Positions 42,785-51,588 of a DNA stretch of 64,000 nucleotides are shown here, piece by piece. The stretch spans positions 225,619 through 289,618 of the forward strand of contig JAFTCA010000010.1 of the NCBI GenBank assembly GCA_017454945.1, read 5' to 3'. The notes below the pieces were generated by a model. The model had not been told where the DNA came from, made no database searches, and saw only the letters and a list, made by a program, of their open reading frames with translations. This DNA comes from Bacteroidales bacterium (lineage in GTDB: Bacteria; Bacteroidota; Bacteroidia; Bacteroidales; WCHB1-69). Positions within the stretch are counted from its first letter, which is position 1; every line of letters begins with the position of its first letter. The position numbers were made by a program, and so were the translations under genes.

Positions 42785-44092
42785 TTATGATTTCTTTCTG
42801 AAATAGATTTCCATCGGAACCCCTGAGAAGTCCCATTTCTCGCGGATGCGGTTCTCGAGGAAGCGCTTGTAGCTGTCGGTGACATATTGCGGCAGGTTGC
42901 AGAAGAAGGCGAAGGCGGGGAATGGGGTGGGTAGTTGTGTTACATATTTGATTCTCACCACTTTATCCTTATTGATGGGCGGCGGTGTCTGTTGGATGAT
43001 GGGCAACAGCTCATCGTTGAGAACCGAAGTGGGGATTTTGCGCTGGCGGTTCTGATATACTTGCACCGCCGATTCAAGCACTTTGTAGATGCGCTGCTTG
43101 TTGAGTACGGAGGTGAAAATGATGGGCACATCGGAAAATGGGGCGATGCGGTTTTTCACCAGCTCCTCGTATTGCTTGTGTGTTTTGTTGTCCTTTTCTA
43201 CCAAATCCCACTTGTTGAGCACCAAGACCACGCCTTTGCGGTTGCGCACAGTCAGGCTGAAGATGTTGATGTCTTGCGCGTCGAAGCCCGTGGAAGCATC
43301 TGCCATGACAATGCAGACGTCGCTGTTTTCGATGGCTCTGATGGAGCGCATAACTGAGTAGAATTCGAGGTCTTCCTCCACTTTTTTCTTTTTGCGAAGT
43401 CCCGCTGTGTCAACCAGATAGAAGTCGAAGCCAAAACTGTTGTAGCGGGTGTAGATAGAGTCGCGGGTGGTTCCAGCGATGGGGGTGACGATATGGCGTT
43501 CGTAGCCAAGGAAAGTGTTGATAATGGACGACTTGCCCACATTGGGCTTGCCGGCGATGGTAATCTTCGGAATGTCGTCCAAATTCTCGTCGGCATCTTT
43601 TTTGAAATGTTTCACCACTTCATCGAGCAGGTCGCCGGTGCCGCTGCCCGACACGGCCGAGATGGGAAATATGGTTTCGAGACCGAGCGCATAAAACTCG
43701 GTGTAATCCAAGAAGTTGGATGGGCTGTCGATTTTGTTGACCGCAAGGTAGAAGGGCTTCTTCGAGCGGCGCAGCATGTCGGCAATCTCCTCATCCAGAG
43801 GCGACAAGCCCTCGCGGCCGTCCACCACGAGCACAATCACGTCCGACTCGTCGATGGCGATGGCGGCCTGCTTGCGGATCTCCTTCTCGAAGATGTCGTC
43901 GCTGCCTACCACGTAGCCGCCCGTGTCGATGACCGAGAAGTCGTAGCCGTTCCATTCCGACTTGCCGTAGTTGCGGTCGCGGGTCACCCCGGCGGTAGAG
44001 TCCACGATGGCCTCTTTGGTCTTGGTCAGGCGGTTAAAAAGGGTTGATTTACCCACGTTGGGTCTGCCGACGAGTGAAAGTATGTTTCCCAT
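42785..44092 (-). CDS. der: Ribosome-assembly GTPase Der (EngA)
   Basis: 435 residues, with the tandem GTPase domains unique to Der. Domain 1: G1 GRPNVGKST (9-17), G3 DTGG, G4 NKID. Domain 2: G1 GKPNVGKSS (about 183-191), G3 DTAGLR, G4 NKWD. The C-terminal KH-like domain ends in WDFSGVPMEIYFRKKS. It acts in 50S subunit maturation. The gene is preceded by yicC 33 bases away on the same strand and followed by a small exported protein gene. Confidence 0.98.
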   Translation of the reverse strand: MGNILSLVGRPNVGKSTLFNRLTKTKEAIVDSTAGVTRDRNYGKSEWNGYDFSVIDTGGYVVGSDDIFEKEIRKQAAIAIDESDVIVLVVDGREGLSPLDEEIADMLRRSKKPFYLAVNKIDSPSNFLDYTEFYALGLETIFPISAVSGSGTGDLLDEVVKHFKKDADENLDDIPKITIAGKPNVGKSSIINTFLGYERHIVTPIAGTTRDSIYTRYNSFGFDFYLVDTAGLRKKKKVEEDLEFYSVMRSIRAIENSDVCIVMADASTGFDAQDINIFSLTVRNRKGVVLVLNKWDLVEKDNKTHKQYEELVKNRIAPFSDVPIIFTSVLNKQRIYKVLESAVQVYQNRQRKIPTSVLNDELLPIIQQTPPPINKDKVVRIKYVTQLPTPFPAFAFFCNLPQYVTDSYKRFLENRIREKWDFSGVPMEIYFRKKS

Positions 44093-44125
44093 GATATTGT
44101 TGCTTAAAATGGCTAAAAATGGCCG

Positions 44126-44998
44126 TTAAAGTATATTGGCGAGTTGTTCTTTGATTTTCTCCACTTCGTCTTTCATTTGCACCACGATTTGCTGGATATC
44201 GCTGTCGTTGCATTTGGAGCCGATGGTGTTGGTTTCGCGGCCCATTTCCTGCACGATGAAGCCCAGTTTTTTGCCGTTTGACTGGTTTTCGCGCATGGTT
44301 TCGAGGAAGTATTGACAATGTTTTTTCAGGCGCACTTTTTCTTCGGTGATGTCCAGTTTCTCGATGTAGAAAATGAGTTCTTGCTCCAGCCTGTTCGAGT
44401 CGAATCCGCCGGGCACGTTAAGGTCGTTGAGGGCGGCGGTGAACTTTTCGCGCAGACGGTCGATGCGTGGCTGCTCGAAGGGGACGATTTTATCGACAAA
44501 GCTGTTGATGAGTCGCACGCGCTTTTCAAGGTCTATGGCCAGGGCGGCGCCTTCGCTGGTACGGTATTGGTTCACTTGGTCGCAAGTGGCGAGCAGGGCG
44601 GTGTGCAGTTGCTCCCACAGGTTTTCGCTTAGCATATCGTTGGCCGTCTTCATCACGTCGGGGATGCGGAGCACCTGACAAAAGATGTCACTTTCGACAG
44701 GGTTGCCAACTTCTTTCGACAGGGCGGTCAGCTCGTCGAAGTAAGTCTTGGCCAACTGCTTGTCGATGGTCAGCGAGGCCTGTTCGTTTTTCTCGATGTA
44801 GATGACGACATCAATTTTGCCGCGTTCGAGCTGTTGGGTCACCAGCGAGCGAATTTCATTTTCCTTCTCTTTGAAGATATTTGAGCATTTGGTGCTCAGG
44901 TCCAGCTGTTTGCTGTTGAGGGTTCTAATTTCTATTACGACGGATTTGCCTTCGCAAGTAAAGGTGCTCTTGCCGAATCCGGTCATTGATTTTATCAT
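44126..44998 (-). CDS. yicC: YicC/YloC family endoribonuclease
   Basis: 290 residues from ATG 44998 (MIKSMTGFGKS, the standard start of the family). Also seen: IEIRTLNSKQLDL and the DUF1732 C-terminal signature FYIEKLDITEEKVRLKKHCQYFLETM...GKKLGFIVQEMGREINT-like (here GRETNTIGSKCND). Known members cut RNA and affect the small RNA RyhB in E. coli. gmk, the usual neighbour, is not present; der follows instead. The hairpin at 45033-45064 separates it from the secreted-protein gene upstream. Confidence 0.93.
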   Translation of the reverse strand: MIKSMTGFGKSTFTCEGKSVVIEIRTLNSKQLDLSTKCSNIFKEKENEIRSLVTQQLERGKIDVVIYIEKNEQASLTIDKQLAKTYFDELTALSKEVGNPVESDIFCQVLRIPDVMKTANDMLSENLWEQLHTALLATCDQVNQYRTSEGAALAIDLEKRVRLINSFVDKIVPFEQPRIDRLREKFTAALNDLNVPGGFDSNRLEQELIFYIEKLDITEEKVRLKKHCQYFLETMRENQSNGKKLGFIVQEMGRETNTIGSKCNDSDIQQIVVQMKDEVEKIKEQLANIL

Positions 44999-45032
44999 AA
45001 TCGCCTGAATTATAGTGGTTTTCAAATAGCAC

Positions 45033-45064
45033 AAAAAAGGGTAACACAACGGTTACCCTTTTTT
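45033..45064. terminator. Bidirectional intrinsic terminator
   Basis: Stem AAAAAAGGGTAAC/GTTACCCTTTTTT (13 bp) with a short ACAACG-type loop, flanked by A and T runs. It lies just after the stop of the T9SS gene and before yicC. Confidence 0.88.
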
Positions 45065-45083
45065 GTAGTAGTTATGGTTGTAA

Positions 45084-47075
45084 TTATCTTACAATCAATT
45101 TTTGAGTAGTAGAACCGCTGTTCGACTTAACGTTTACTACATAAACACCGCTCTTCAGGTTAGAAACATTAACCTTCATGTAGTTAATGCCGTTGTAGAG
45201 TTGAGTGCTTTCGGTGTAAACAACTTGGCCGAGCAGGTTGCTGATGGTCAGTCTTACTTGTTCGTTCTTTGAAGAAGCAACTTGGATATTTACGCTTTCC
45301 ATTGCGGGGTTGGGGTAAATTCTCATTTCTGACAATGAGTTGTTAGGAGTGATACCTTGGAAGTTACCCTTGCAAACCTCGCCGATGTTGTTGAAAGTAC
45401 CCAGTTCGTTGGCATCAATTCTCAACCAGTACATGTAGGATTCGTTGGGAGAAATAGCTACGTTGTTTTCCTTGATGCTGGCACCTGCCAGGTAACCGCT
45501 CTGCCAGAACATATTCAATTTGCCATCTACGATATCACGAGCCAAAACGGGATAAACGTTTTCAGTTTCAGTGATGATGGTGTTTTGCATTTCGTCAACG
45601 GTAGCTGTTGAGTCGAGTGCATTGTAAGCGTCCCAGTCAACTTGGAAGATTTCGGGGAGATATGACAGCCAGCTGATCTTGGTTTTGTCCCAAGTTTGAC
45701 CGTTGTCATCAGATTTGATACCGAATATACCTCTGAATTGGTAGTTCTTTTGACCACCTGCATCGTAGAAAGGATATTCGAGCATGCTGGTATAGATCCA
45801 ATAAACTTTGCCGTCTTTTACAGCTAATTGAGGCATACTTACCATACCAGTGCCGTATTTGGCAAACTCAAGGTTTCTGAGGTAGTATAACATGCTGTCG
45901 CCAGTCAAATCCATCATGGTCATGATAGTATATTTGTCAAGCAGGTATTGGGGCTCAAGAGCAAATAAAGGACTGTCAACTCTTTCGATGGGTTCCATAG
46001 TAGAGTTCCAGTAGAGGCATGAGCCAATGCCGGGGAAGTAGCTGTATTGACCATCATTAACTTTGTCGTTCAAGAAACGGGTAATACCGAATGCTACGTG
46101 TACGATACCGTCGTCACCAATGGCGATAGAGCCATTGCCGTCGGTGGTGTAGGGGGTATCGGTTACCAAAGTGGTTGATTCTTTGTAGTTTTCGATGGGG
46201 TTGTCGAAAATAACGTTCTTGGTCCAAGTAGCACCATTGTCGTTGCTGATGCAATAGAACAAGTCGGTGGGGGTGTTGCAGAAGAGAATAGCAACATTGT
46301 CGCCGTTAACAGCCATGTTATAGCCGTCGCCGCCGTATTCCAGAATACCAGCGTCTGAACCAGTACCGGGGATGATGGTGGGTTCGCCCCATTCTACGGT
46401 ATTGGTAGATGCATTGTAAGTACCTTTGTAATAAACACCTTGTGCAACGGTTCCATGATATTCGCCATCAGGATCGGTGCAGCAGAAGAGGTGGATGGTA
46501 TTGCCATTAGCAACCATGGTGGGCCACATCAAAGCGGTGGATGTACCGTCTGTAGTGGTTACTTCAGGACCAACGAGGGTGCTGTAGTTCCATTCGCCCG
46601 TACCTTTGGTGGTGCGGGAAGAGATGGTCAGACCTCTTACGCCATTGTGAGAGGCAACGATTTCGGCATTACCTACGGCTACCATAGAAGGCCAGCCATG
46701 TTTTGATTGTTCGATGCGGTTGGTGGTGTTGGGACCCCATTTGCTGCCATCGAAGTAGTTGTAACCAGTACCACGGGTGTCTGCATTAGCAGCAGCACCA
46801 GTCCAGCATGCGCTGACGGTTCCGTCTTGGTGAGCAATAATTCTTTGGCCGATTGACGAGTTGGATTGGCAATCGTAGAAAGTAGTACCGATGTATTTGG
46901 CTTTAGCGGCTTTTAACATCATAGGGGTGTTAATAGCGGGGGCTGAGCCAATTTCATTACCGGTAAGAACGGTCTTTTGTGCCGCATAGTTAGCGGGAAC
47001 AAAAGTGGTTGCTTGTTGTGCTGAAAGGCTTACAATCAGACACATAAGCGAAAGGGTAAAGATTAATTTTTTCAT
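45084..47075 (-). CDS. Secreted BNR/propeller-like protein with T9SS type A sorting domain
   Basis: 663 residues. Signal peptide 1-20 (LSAQ). The body (about 50-560) has repeated Asp-box-like pieces (SNDNGATWTKN, SDDNGQTWDKT) and WNSTMEPIERV, so a sialidase-like beta-propeller is likely, but no RIP catalytic motif is visible. The last ~80 residues are a T9SS C-terminal signal: MRIYPNPAMESVNIQV, LLGQVVY, LKSGVYVVNVKS and the ending KLIVR. It should be secreted across the outer membrane and attached to the surface. It lies 24 bases after the second ExbD gene, in the same transcription direction. Confidence 0.88.
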   Translation of the reverse strand: MKKLIFTLSLMCLIVSLSAQQATTFVPANYAAQKTVLTGNEIGSAPAINTPMMLKAAKAKYIGTTFYDCQSNSSIGQRIIAHQDGTVSACWTGAAANADTRGTGYNYFDGSKWGPNTTNRIEQSKHGWPSMVAVGNAEIVASHNGVRGLTISSRTTKGTGEWNYSTLVGPEVTTTDGTSTALMWPTMVANGNTIHLFCCTDPDGEYHGTVAQGVYYKGTYNASTNTVEWGEPTIIPGTGSDAGILEYGGDGYNMAVNGDNVAILFCNTPTDLFYCISNDNGATWTKNVIFDNPIENYKESTTLVTDTPYTTDGNGSIAIGDDGIVHVAFGITRFLNDKVNDGQYSYFPGIGSCLYWNSTMEPIERVDSPLFALEPQYLLDKYTIMTMMDLTGDSMLYYLRNLEFAKYGTGMVSMPQLAVKDGKVYWIYTSMLEYPFYDAGGQKNYQFRGIFGIKSDDNGQTWDKTKISWLSYLPEIFQVDWDAYNALDSTATVDEMQNTIITETENVYPVLARDIVDGKLNMFWQSGYLAGASIKENNVAISPNESYMYWLRIDANELGTFNNIGEVCKGNFQGITPNNSLSEMRIYPNPAMESVNIQVASSKNEQVRLTISNLLGQVVYTESTQLYNGINYMKVNVSNLKSGVYVVNVKSNSGSTTQKLIVR

Positions 47076-47099
47076 ATCAGCTTTTAATTTAAGTGAATA

Positions 47100-47591
47100 T
47101 TATTTGTTGATTTCAGATTTTTTACCTGTTGCGTAATTGATTTTCAGGGCGTTGTTCTTACGTAATTCAGCCTTGATGGTGTTCACGTATCTCATTTGTA
47201 CGTCCTTGTCAACTTTTAAAGAGAATGTCAGCTTCTGCTTGTCGGCTTCCGAGCGAGATTCCTTCTCCGTACCGATAAAGTCTCTCACGTCGCGAACCAG
47301 GTCTTCTTGCTTGATGGTCTGGTCGTTCAGCTGAACGGAGATTTTGCCAGGAGGAAGGGTATTCTCGTTTTTGCCGAGGGGAGCTCCGATATAGATGTTG
47401 GCAACCAGCGATTTTTTCTCCAGTTTATGGATCTCGGTGGCCTTAGGAGGCGTGTATTTCACTTTCAGGGTGGCTTCACGCATATTGGTAATCACCATGA
47501 AGAAAAACAAGAACATGAAGATAATATCGGACATGGAGCCGGTATTGATTTCCGGAACTTCCTTTTTTTCGCCTTTTCTAAAACGTGCCAT
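47100..47591 (-). CDS. ExbD/TolR-family biopolymer transport protein (second copy)
   Basis: 163 residues. N-terminal KEVPEINTGSMSDIIFMFLFFFMVIT shows the Asp in the single membrane helix that carries protons in ExbD/TolR (about residue 23), then a periplasmic domain about 50-160. It begins 2 bases after the first ExbD. Two different ExbD proteins in one operon may form a heteromeric stator. Energy transfer to an outer-membrane partner is inferred; no TonB is in the window. Confidence 0.93.
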   Translation of the reverse strand: MARFRKGEKKEVPEINTGSMSDIIFMFLFFFMVITNMREATLKVKYTPPKATEIHKLEKKSLVANIYIGAPLGKNENTLPPGKISVQLNDQTIKQEDLVRDVRDFIGTEKESRSEADKQKLTFSLKVDKDVQMRYVNTIKAELRKNNALKINYATGKKSEINK

Positions 47592-47593
47592 AA

Positions 47594-48172
47594 TTATTCT
47601 GCTTTACTGTAATCAATTGGAGGAGCTTCTGAGATGTTCATGGGGATGGCCTTCTGGACAGATTTTCTCAATGCGGTGTCAAGAGCGTCGTACTTCTTGC
47701 CGAAGTAAGAAACGGCAACCTTGTCGCGCAGTTCGTTCACTGCCTTTTCCAGCTCATTCTGTACCTGAACATACATTTCGTAACTTGTACTCTGGTCGTT
47801 GGTAAGAGAAATTACGCCCTTCGAAACGGCAAATTCACCAATATTGTCAATCTCTTTGATTTCCTTTTCGGGGAGGTTTGCCTGATTGGCCGGGTTTTCC
47901 AAGAATTCCTTGGCTTTCTCTTTTAATTGAGAGATGTTCAATTCTTCACCGTTTACCCACAATGCGTCGTTAAAGTTCACCAAAACGTTCAAAACGTTAC
48001 GTTTGTTAATATCGGCTTTGATGTCCTTTGCATTCTCGTCTTTGGGAGGGGGTAATCTTCTCGGAATACCCTGCTCGGTATTGATAGACGAGGTGAGTAA
48101 GAAGAAGGTCAGTAGCAGGAAGGAGATGTCTGCCATTGAACCCGTGTTAATTCCTGGTGCTTTTCTTGCCAT
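47594..48172 (-). CDS. ExbD/TolR-family biopolymer transport protein (first copy)
   Basis: 192 residues. PGINTGSMADISFLLLTFFLLTSSI contains the conserved proton-conducting Asp (about residue 14) in the only membrane helix, followed by a periplasmic domain of about 150 residues with a charged helical insert (SQLKEKAKEFLENPANQANLPEKEI). It is separated by one base from the coiled-coil gene upstream and by two bases from the second ExbD, so the genes are one operon. Confidence 0.93.
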   Translation of the reverse strand: MARKAPGINTGSMADISFLLLTFFLLTSSINTEQGIPRRLPPPKDENAKDIKADINKRNVLNVLVNFNDALWVNGEELNISQLKEKAKEFLENPANQANLPEKEIKEIDNIGEFAVSKGVISLTNDQSTSYEMYVQVQNELEKAVNELRDKVAVSYFGKKYDALDTALRKSVQKAIPMNISEAPPIDYSKAE

Positions 48173-48173
48173 T

Positions 48174-49118
48174 TTATTTAGCTTTTTTAACTGCGTTCAT
48201 AATAATGGTACCGACAATTGCCAGTATCGCTCCGAAAAATACGACATAGAAAGTGAACATACCGCCACCTATCCATTTCAGCTGTTGGCCGGAAACGTGC
48301 ATCTTGATGGCTGAATCGGTCAGCTCGGGTGAGGAGATGGCGTAGCCAATAAGGAAGATGACAACCAGTGCCACCAGTCCGAGCAATCCTTTGTACGATT
48401 CCTTGAAGTTGCCTGCGATGTTCATGATGGAGAAGAACAGCAGCAGACCAATGGTCAGCAAGACAATGATATAAACGAAGATGATAGCGATGTTCAATGT
48501 GGTGGAACCTTTTGAGAAGGAGTCCAGGTCGTCCTGGAAGTTCTTCAATTCGGTTTCTTTCTTGCTGGTTGATACGATATCGTTGATGGCGTTAGCTTGA
48601 GCCAAGATAGAGTTGGTCACTTTCAGGTTTTCCTTTTGTACCAGGTAGTCGTTCTTGATACCGGCATACTCTTTCTTCAACGATTCGATGTATTTCTCCA
48701 GACCTTTGAAATTCTTTACTTTGCGAAAGCCGTTGATATATTTCTCGGCATTGTCGCATTGTGCGAAAAGGACTTTTGAATAATGGTCAAAATCCTGTTG
48801 GAAGGCGGGGAAGGTCTCCTCGGTCTGTTCTTCCAGTTGGCAAATATAGGTATAGAGAATGTCCTTTTGGAGTTGAGCGGCTTTCAGTTGGGCGTTCATG
48901 GTGTCGGCCTTGGTCTGGTAAGTCGCGATGGTTGTGGGAAGGGTTTCAGGGGTTGCGGATTTGAAAGCAGCCAGCATTTCGGGGTTGTTTTCTTTCAGCA
49001 CGCACACCTCGTCAAACTTGTCGGATTTCTTCTGGTCGAAGCCAACCACGAACCACAAGGTCAGGAGACAGGTGATGATGCCTACCGCAAAAATGACTAT
49101 ATTTGTTATTCTTCTCAT
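48174..49118 (-). CDS. Membrane protein with long coiled coil, Exb operon
   Basis: 314 residues. One N-terminal membrane helix (about 5-27), a long helical, charged periplasmic segment (about 35-200, with Q/E/K heptads), then three membrane helices (about 205-232, 243-262, 280-308). No known motif. Its place between the ExbB-like and ExbD genes, with only 1-40 base gaps, makes it a probable fourth subunit of this proton-driven complex. I recall similar four-gene sets in other Bacteroidota. Confidence 0.8.
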   Translation of the reverse strand: MRRITNIVIFAVGIITCLLTLWFVVGFDQKKSDKFDEVCVLKENNPEMLAAFKSATPETLPTTIATYQTKADTMNAQLKAAQLQKDILYTYICQLEEQTEETFPAFQQDFDHYSKVLFAQCDNAEKYINGFRKVKNFKGLEKYIESLKKEYAGIKNDYLVQKENLKVTNSILAQANAINDIVSTSKKETELKNFQDDLDSFSKGSTTLNIAIIFVYIIVLLTIGLLLFFSIMNIAGNFKESYKGLLGLVALVVIFLIGYAISSPELTDSAIKMHVSGQQLKWIGGGMFTFYVVFFGAILAIVGTIIMNAVKKAK

Positions 49119-49157
49119 AATCTTCTAATAATTATTGAGTTATAAACCTAAACGGGT

Positions 49158-49967
49158 TTATTTTTTATTTTTGATCAGGATATCCATGAAGGAGATGGTA
49201 GCGTCTTCCATATCGTTCACGATAGAGTCGATCTTAGAAAGGATATAGTTGTAGAATATTTGGAGAATGATAGCGGTGAACAAACCGAATACGGTAGTCA
49301 ACAAGGCCACTTTCATACCACCGGCAACGATGGTCGGGGAGATATCGCCTGCGCGTTCGATATCATCGAATGCCTGAACCATACCGATTACAGTACCAGC
49401 GAAACCCAACATGGGGCCCAAAGCCATGAACAAGCCGATCCAGCTGAGGTTGGTCTCCAGTTTGCTCATCTGAACGCCACCGTAGGAAACAACGGCTTTC
49501 TCTACTGATTCGAGACCTTCATCATAGCGGTCCAAACCCTGATAGAACACACCAGCCAAGGGGCCTTTGGTGTCGCGGCAGAGAGCTTTTGCTTTTTCAA
49601 TACCGCCGGTTTTCAAAGCCTCTTCCAGTTTGCTCAACAGTTTGCCTGAGTTAACACTTGCCATGTTGAGGTAGAAAATTCTTTCGATAACGAATACCAA
49701 ACCTGCGATCAAGCAGATGAGCACGAATGACATCCACATAGCACCACCCTGGATGAACTTCTCTTTCAAGGTGTAGTGAAGACTCTGTTCGATAACTTCG
49801 TTTTCATCTTCAATCAGTTGGGCTGTTTCAGCAGGTTGCTCGGCCTGAACTTGTTCAGTAGTGTCTGCAGGAGCAGCTTTTTGATCTTTCTTCTGTGCAA
49901 ACGCAGCGTTTGCCATACCGAAGGTAAGGAAACCTATTACGGTAAATAAAGCAATGAGTTTTTTCAT
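49158..49967 (-). CDS. MotA/TolQ/ExbB-family proton channel protein
   Basis: 269 residues. Signal-like N-terminus (1-24, ending AFAQ), an Ala/Gln/Glu-rich linker, a first channel helix (about 78-100, MSFVLICLIAGLVFVIERIF) and the conserved core LSWIGLFMALGPMLGFAGTVIGMVQAFDDI...DISPTIVAGGMKVALLTTVFGLFTAI with the pore-lining Thr residues of ExbB/TolQ. First gene of the ExbB / coiled-coil / ExbD / ExbD operon. No TAnnTTTG box is evident in the 60 bases upstream. Confidence 0.95.
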   Translation of the reverse strand: MKKLIALFTVIGFLTFGMANAAFAQKKDQKAAPADTTEQVQAEQPAETAQLIEDENEVIEQSLHYTLKEKFIQGGAMWMSFVLICLIAGLVFVIERIFYLNMASVNSGKLLSKLEEALKTGGIEKAKALCRDTKGPLAGVFYQGLDRYDEGLESVEKAVVSYGGVQMSKLETNLSWIGLFMALGPMLGFAGTVIGMVQAFDDIERAGDISPTIVAGGMKVALLTTVFGLFTAIILQIFYNYILSKIDSIVNDMEDATISFMDILIKNKK

Positions 49968-50036
49968 AATGAACTTTACTTTTGATTTAAAAAATTGTTT
50001 TATTGTTTTCTATTCTAATTTGTTTCATTGTTTTGG

Positions 50037-50124
50037 CGGAGAGAAAGGGATTCGAACCCTTGAAACGCTTTCGGCGTTTACACACTTTCCAGGCGTGCGC
50101 CTTCGACCACTCGGCCATCTCTCC
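50037..50124 (-). tRNA. tRNA-Ser (anticodon GGA)
   Basis: 88-nt class II tRNA with a long variable arm (AAACGCCGAAAGCGTTT), acceptor GGAGAGA/TCTCTCC and discriminator G. Anticodon loop CTGGAAA on stem CACGC/GTGTG. Unlike the other four tRNAs here, CCA follows directly in the DNA (50034-50036). Confidence 0.95.
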
Positions 50125-50540
50125 TTGCGCTATTTTTTGAGGGTGCTAAATTACAAAAAATTTTTAACCTGCAGATTATCCCTTTATAAAATTTGTTTTT
50201 TTTACGAAAGGGTATCTTATGTTATTGTGTGATAATTGTTTATGTAAAATGTTAGTATTGAAGTGAATAAGAAACTATCGTGTGATTTTTGTCCTTTTTT
50301 TTCTGAAAAAGAAGAAAACACCACCCAAAGAGGTGTTGGTGGTCATATTATTATAATGTTGTAGGGAGGAGGGAATTGTTGAAGAGAGGAGTGAGAAGTG
50401 AATAGTGAGTAGTTAAGAAGTTAAGGAACTAAGGAGTTAAGATTTGTTGTAGTGAGTAGTGAACAGTGAGAAGTGATTAAAGTTAAGAAACTAAGAAGTT
50501 AAGTGTTATTGTTTTATTTGAATTTGTTCTCTGTTCTTAA
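50125..50540. other. 416-base gene-free stretch, mostly heptamer repeats
   Basis: No credible gene. The first half is AT-rich. The second half (from about 50383) is a run of degenerate 7-mers and TTAAG/CTAAG words (separate entry). No promoter is evident. Confidence 0.7.
50383..50503. repeat. Composite heptamer repeat array (AGTGAGA units and TTAAG units)
   Basis: In-register units AGTGAGA, AGTGAAT, AGTGAGT, AGTTAAG (50390-50417), then AACTAAGGAGTTAAG (50427-50441), then a second AGTGAG(T/A)/AGTGA(AC/TT) set (about 50451-50478) and a second AAACTAAGAAGTTAAG. The 15-mer at 50427 recurs exactly at 53443 and inverted at 54806. Confidence 0.9.
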
Positions 50541-51329
50541 TTATGAATTAGTTTCAGTTTTCAGTTTCTGAAAAATCCTTTGGCTGTTTTCGGTGGTGAT
50601 GCGGGCGATATCTTCAAGGGGCAGGTCGCACACTTCGGCCACTTTGGCGGCGATGAGCGGGATGTACATGCTTTCGTTGCGGGTGCCTCGGTGCGGGGTG
50701 GGGGCAAGGAAGGGGGCGTCGGTCTCGAGCACGATATGTTCGGGTCCCACGGCCTTTACGATCTCCTGCAGTTTGTTGTTTTTGAAGGTGACCACGCCGC
50801 CGATGCCCAGGGCAAAGCCATGTCGGATGGCCCATTCAGCCTCTTGGATTCCACCCGAGAAGCAGTGGAGCACGCCACTCCATTGCACGTTGCCAAACTT
50901 GTTGAAGATGGCGAGCGCATCTTCGTAGCCGCTGCGGATGTGGATAGAGAGAGGCATGTTGCGCTCGCGTGCCCAAGTGAGTTGGGTGTAGAACACCTCC
51001 TGTTGCTCGCTCCGTAGCGACGTGTCGTGGTAGAGGTCGATGCCGATCTCGCCGATGCCGGCCACACGCGGGTCGGTCAGCAGACTTTCCATCAGGGCCA
51101 GGTCTTCGCGATAGGTTTCGGTGATGTCGGTAGGGTGCAGCCCGATGAGCGGAAAGAGATGCTGCGGATACTGGTCGGCGGCTTCAAACAAACTATTGAT
51201 GCTCTGTGCATTGACACAGGGCACAATGGCTTGTGTTACGCCCGCTTCGACAGCCCGTGCCACCACCTCGTCGAAATCGTCGGGGTAGTATTCTCGCGAC
51301 AAATGGGTATGAGTATCAACCAAATTCAT
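50541..51329 (-). CDS. tatD: TatD-family DNA exonuclease/deacylase-type hydrolase
   Basis: 262 residues from ATG 51329. Amidohydrolase fold with metal ligands: LVDTHTHLS (HxH, 5-9), GIGEIGIDLYHD (Glu/Asp), SIHIRS, VLHCFSGG and VLETDAPFLAPTPHRG (Asp). All the ligands are present. TatD enzymes show 3'-5' exonuclease or D-aminoacyl-tRNA deacylase-like activity. A TACTTTTG box precedes it; the gene-poor heptamer region follows it. Confidence 0.94.
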   Translation of the reverse strand: MNLVDTHTHLSREYYPDDFDEVVARAVEAGVTQAIVPCVNAQSINSLFEAADQYPQHLFPLIGLHPTDITETYREDLALMESLLTDPRVAGIGEIGIDLYHDTSLRSEQQEVFYTQLTWARERNMPLSIHIRSGYEDALAIFNKFGNVQWSGVLHCFSGGIQEAEWAIRHGFALGIGGVVTFKNNKLQEIVKAVGPEHIVLETDAPFLAPTPHRGTRNESMYIPLIAAKVAEVCDLPLEDIARITTENSQRIFQKLKTETNS

Positions 51330-51347
51330 ATTCCGAAAATTTGGTTG

Positions 51348-51355
51348 CAAAAGTA
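51348..51355 (-). promoter_or_regulatory. Candidate tatD promoter -7 box
   Basis: TACTTTTG on the minus strand, 18 bases before ATG 51329; supports that start over the one at 51350. Confidence 0.55.
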
Positions 51356-51541
51356 CAAGATTTCCAATTTTGAACTAAAAAACAATTCAACTTGGTTCCA
51401 AAAAATCTCAAAAACATCCAAAATTAATAGAAAATAAAAAAAATAAAATGCAGATAATCAATAAGATAAAATACGAATCCTTAAAAAAACTTAATAAAAT
51501 AAAAAAAAATAACAATGAAGTATTACATCAAAATATTTTAG

Positions 51542-51549
51542 TACTTTTG
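51542..51549 (+). promoter_or_regulatory. Candidate promoter -7 box for the first small lipoprotein
   Basis: TACTTTTG, 39 bases before ATG 51589; preceded by a very A-rich tract that could act as an UP-like element. Confidence 0.55.
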
Positions 51550-51588
51550 CACCGAAAAATCTATTTATTAACTTAAAAATCAAATACT

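Noticed and set aside
50383..50503. CRISPR-like array
   Set aside because: Units are only 7 bases and degenerate, with no spacers of regular length and no cas genes.
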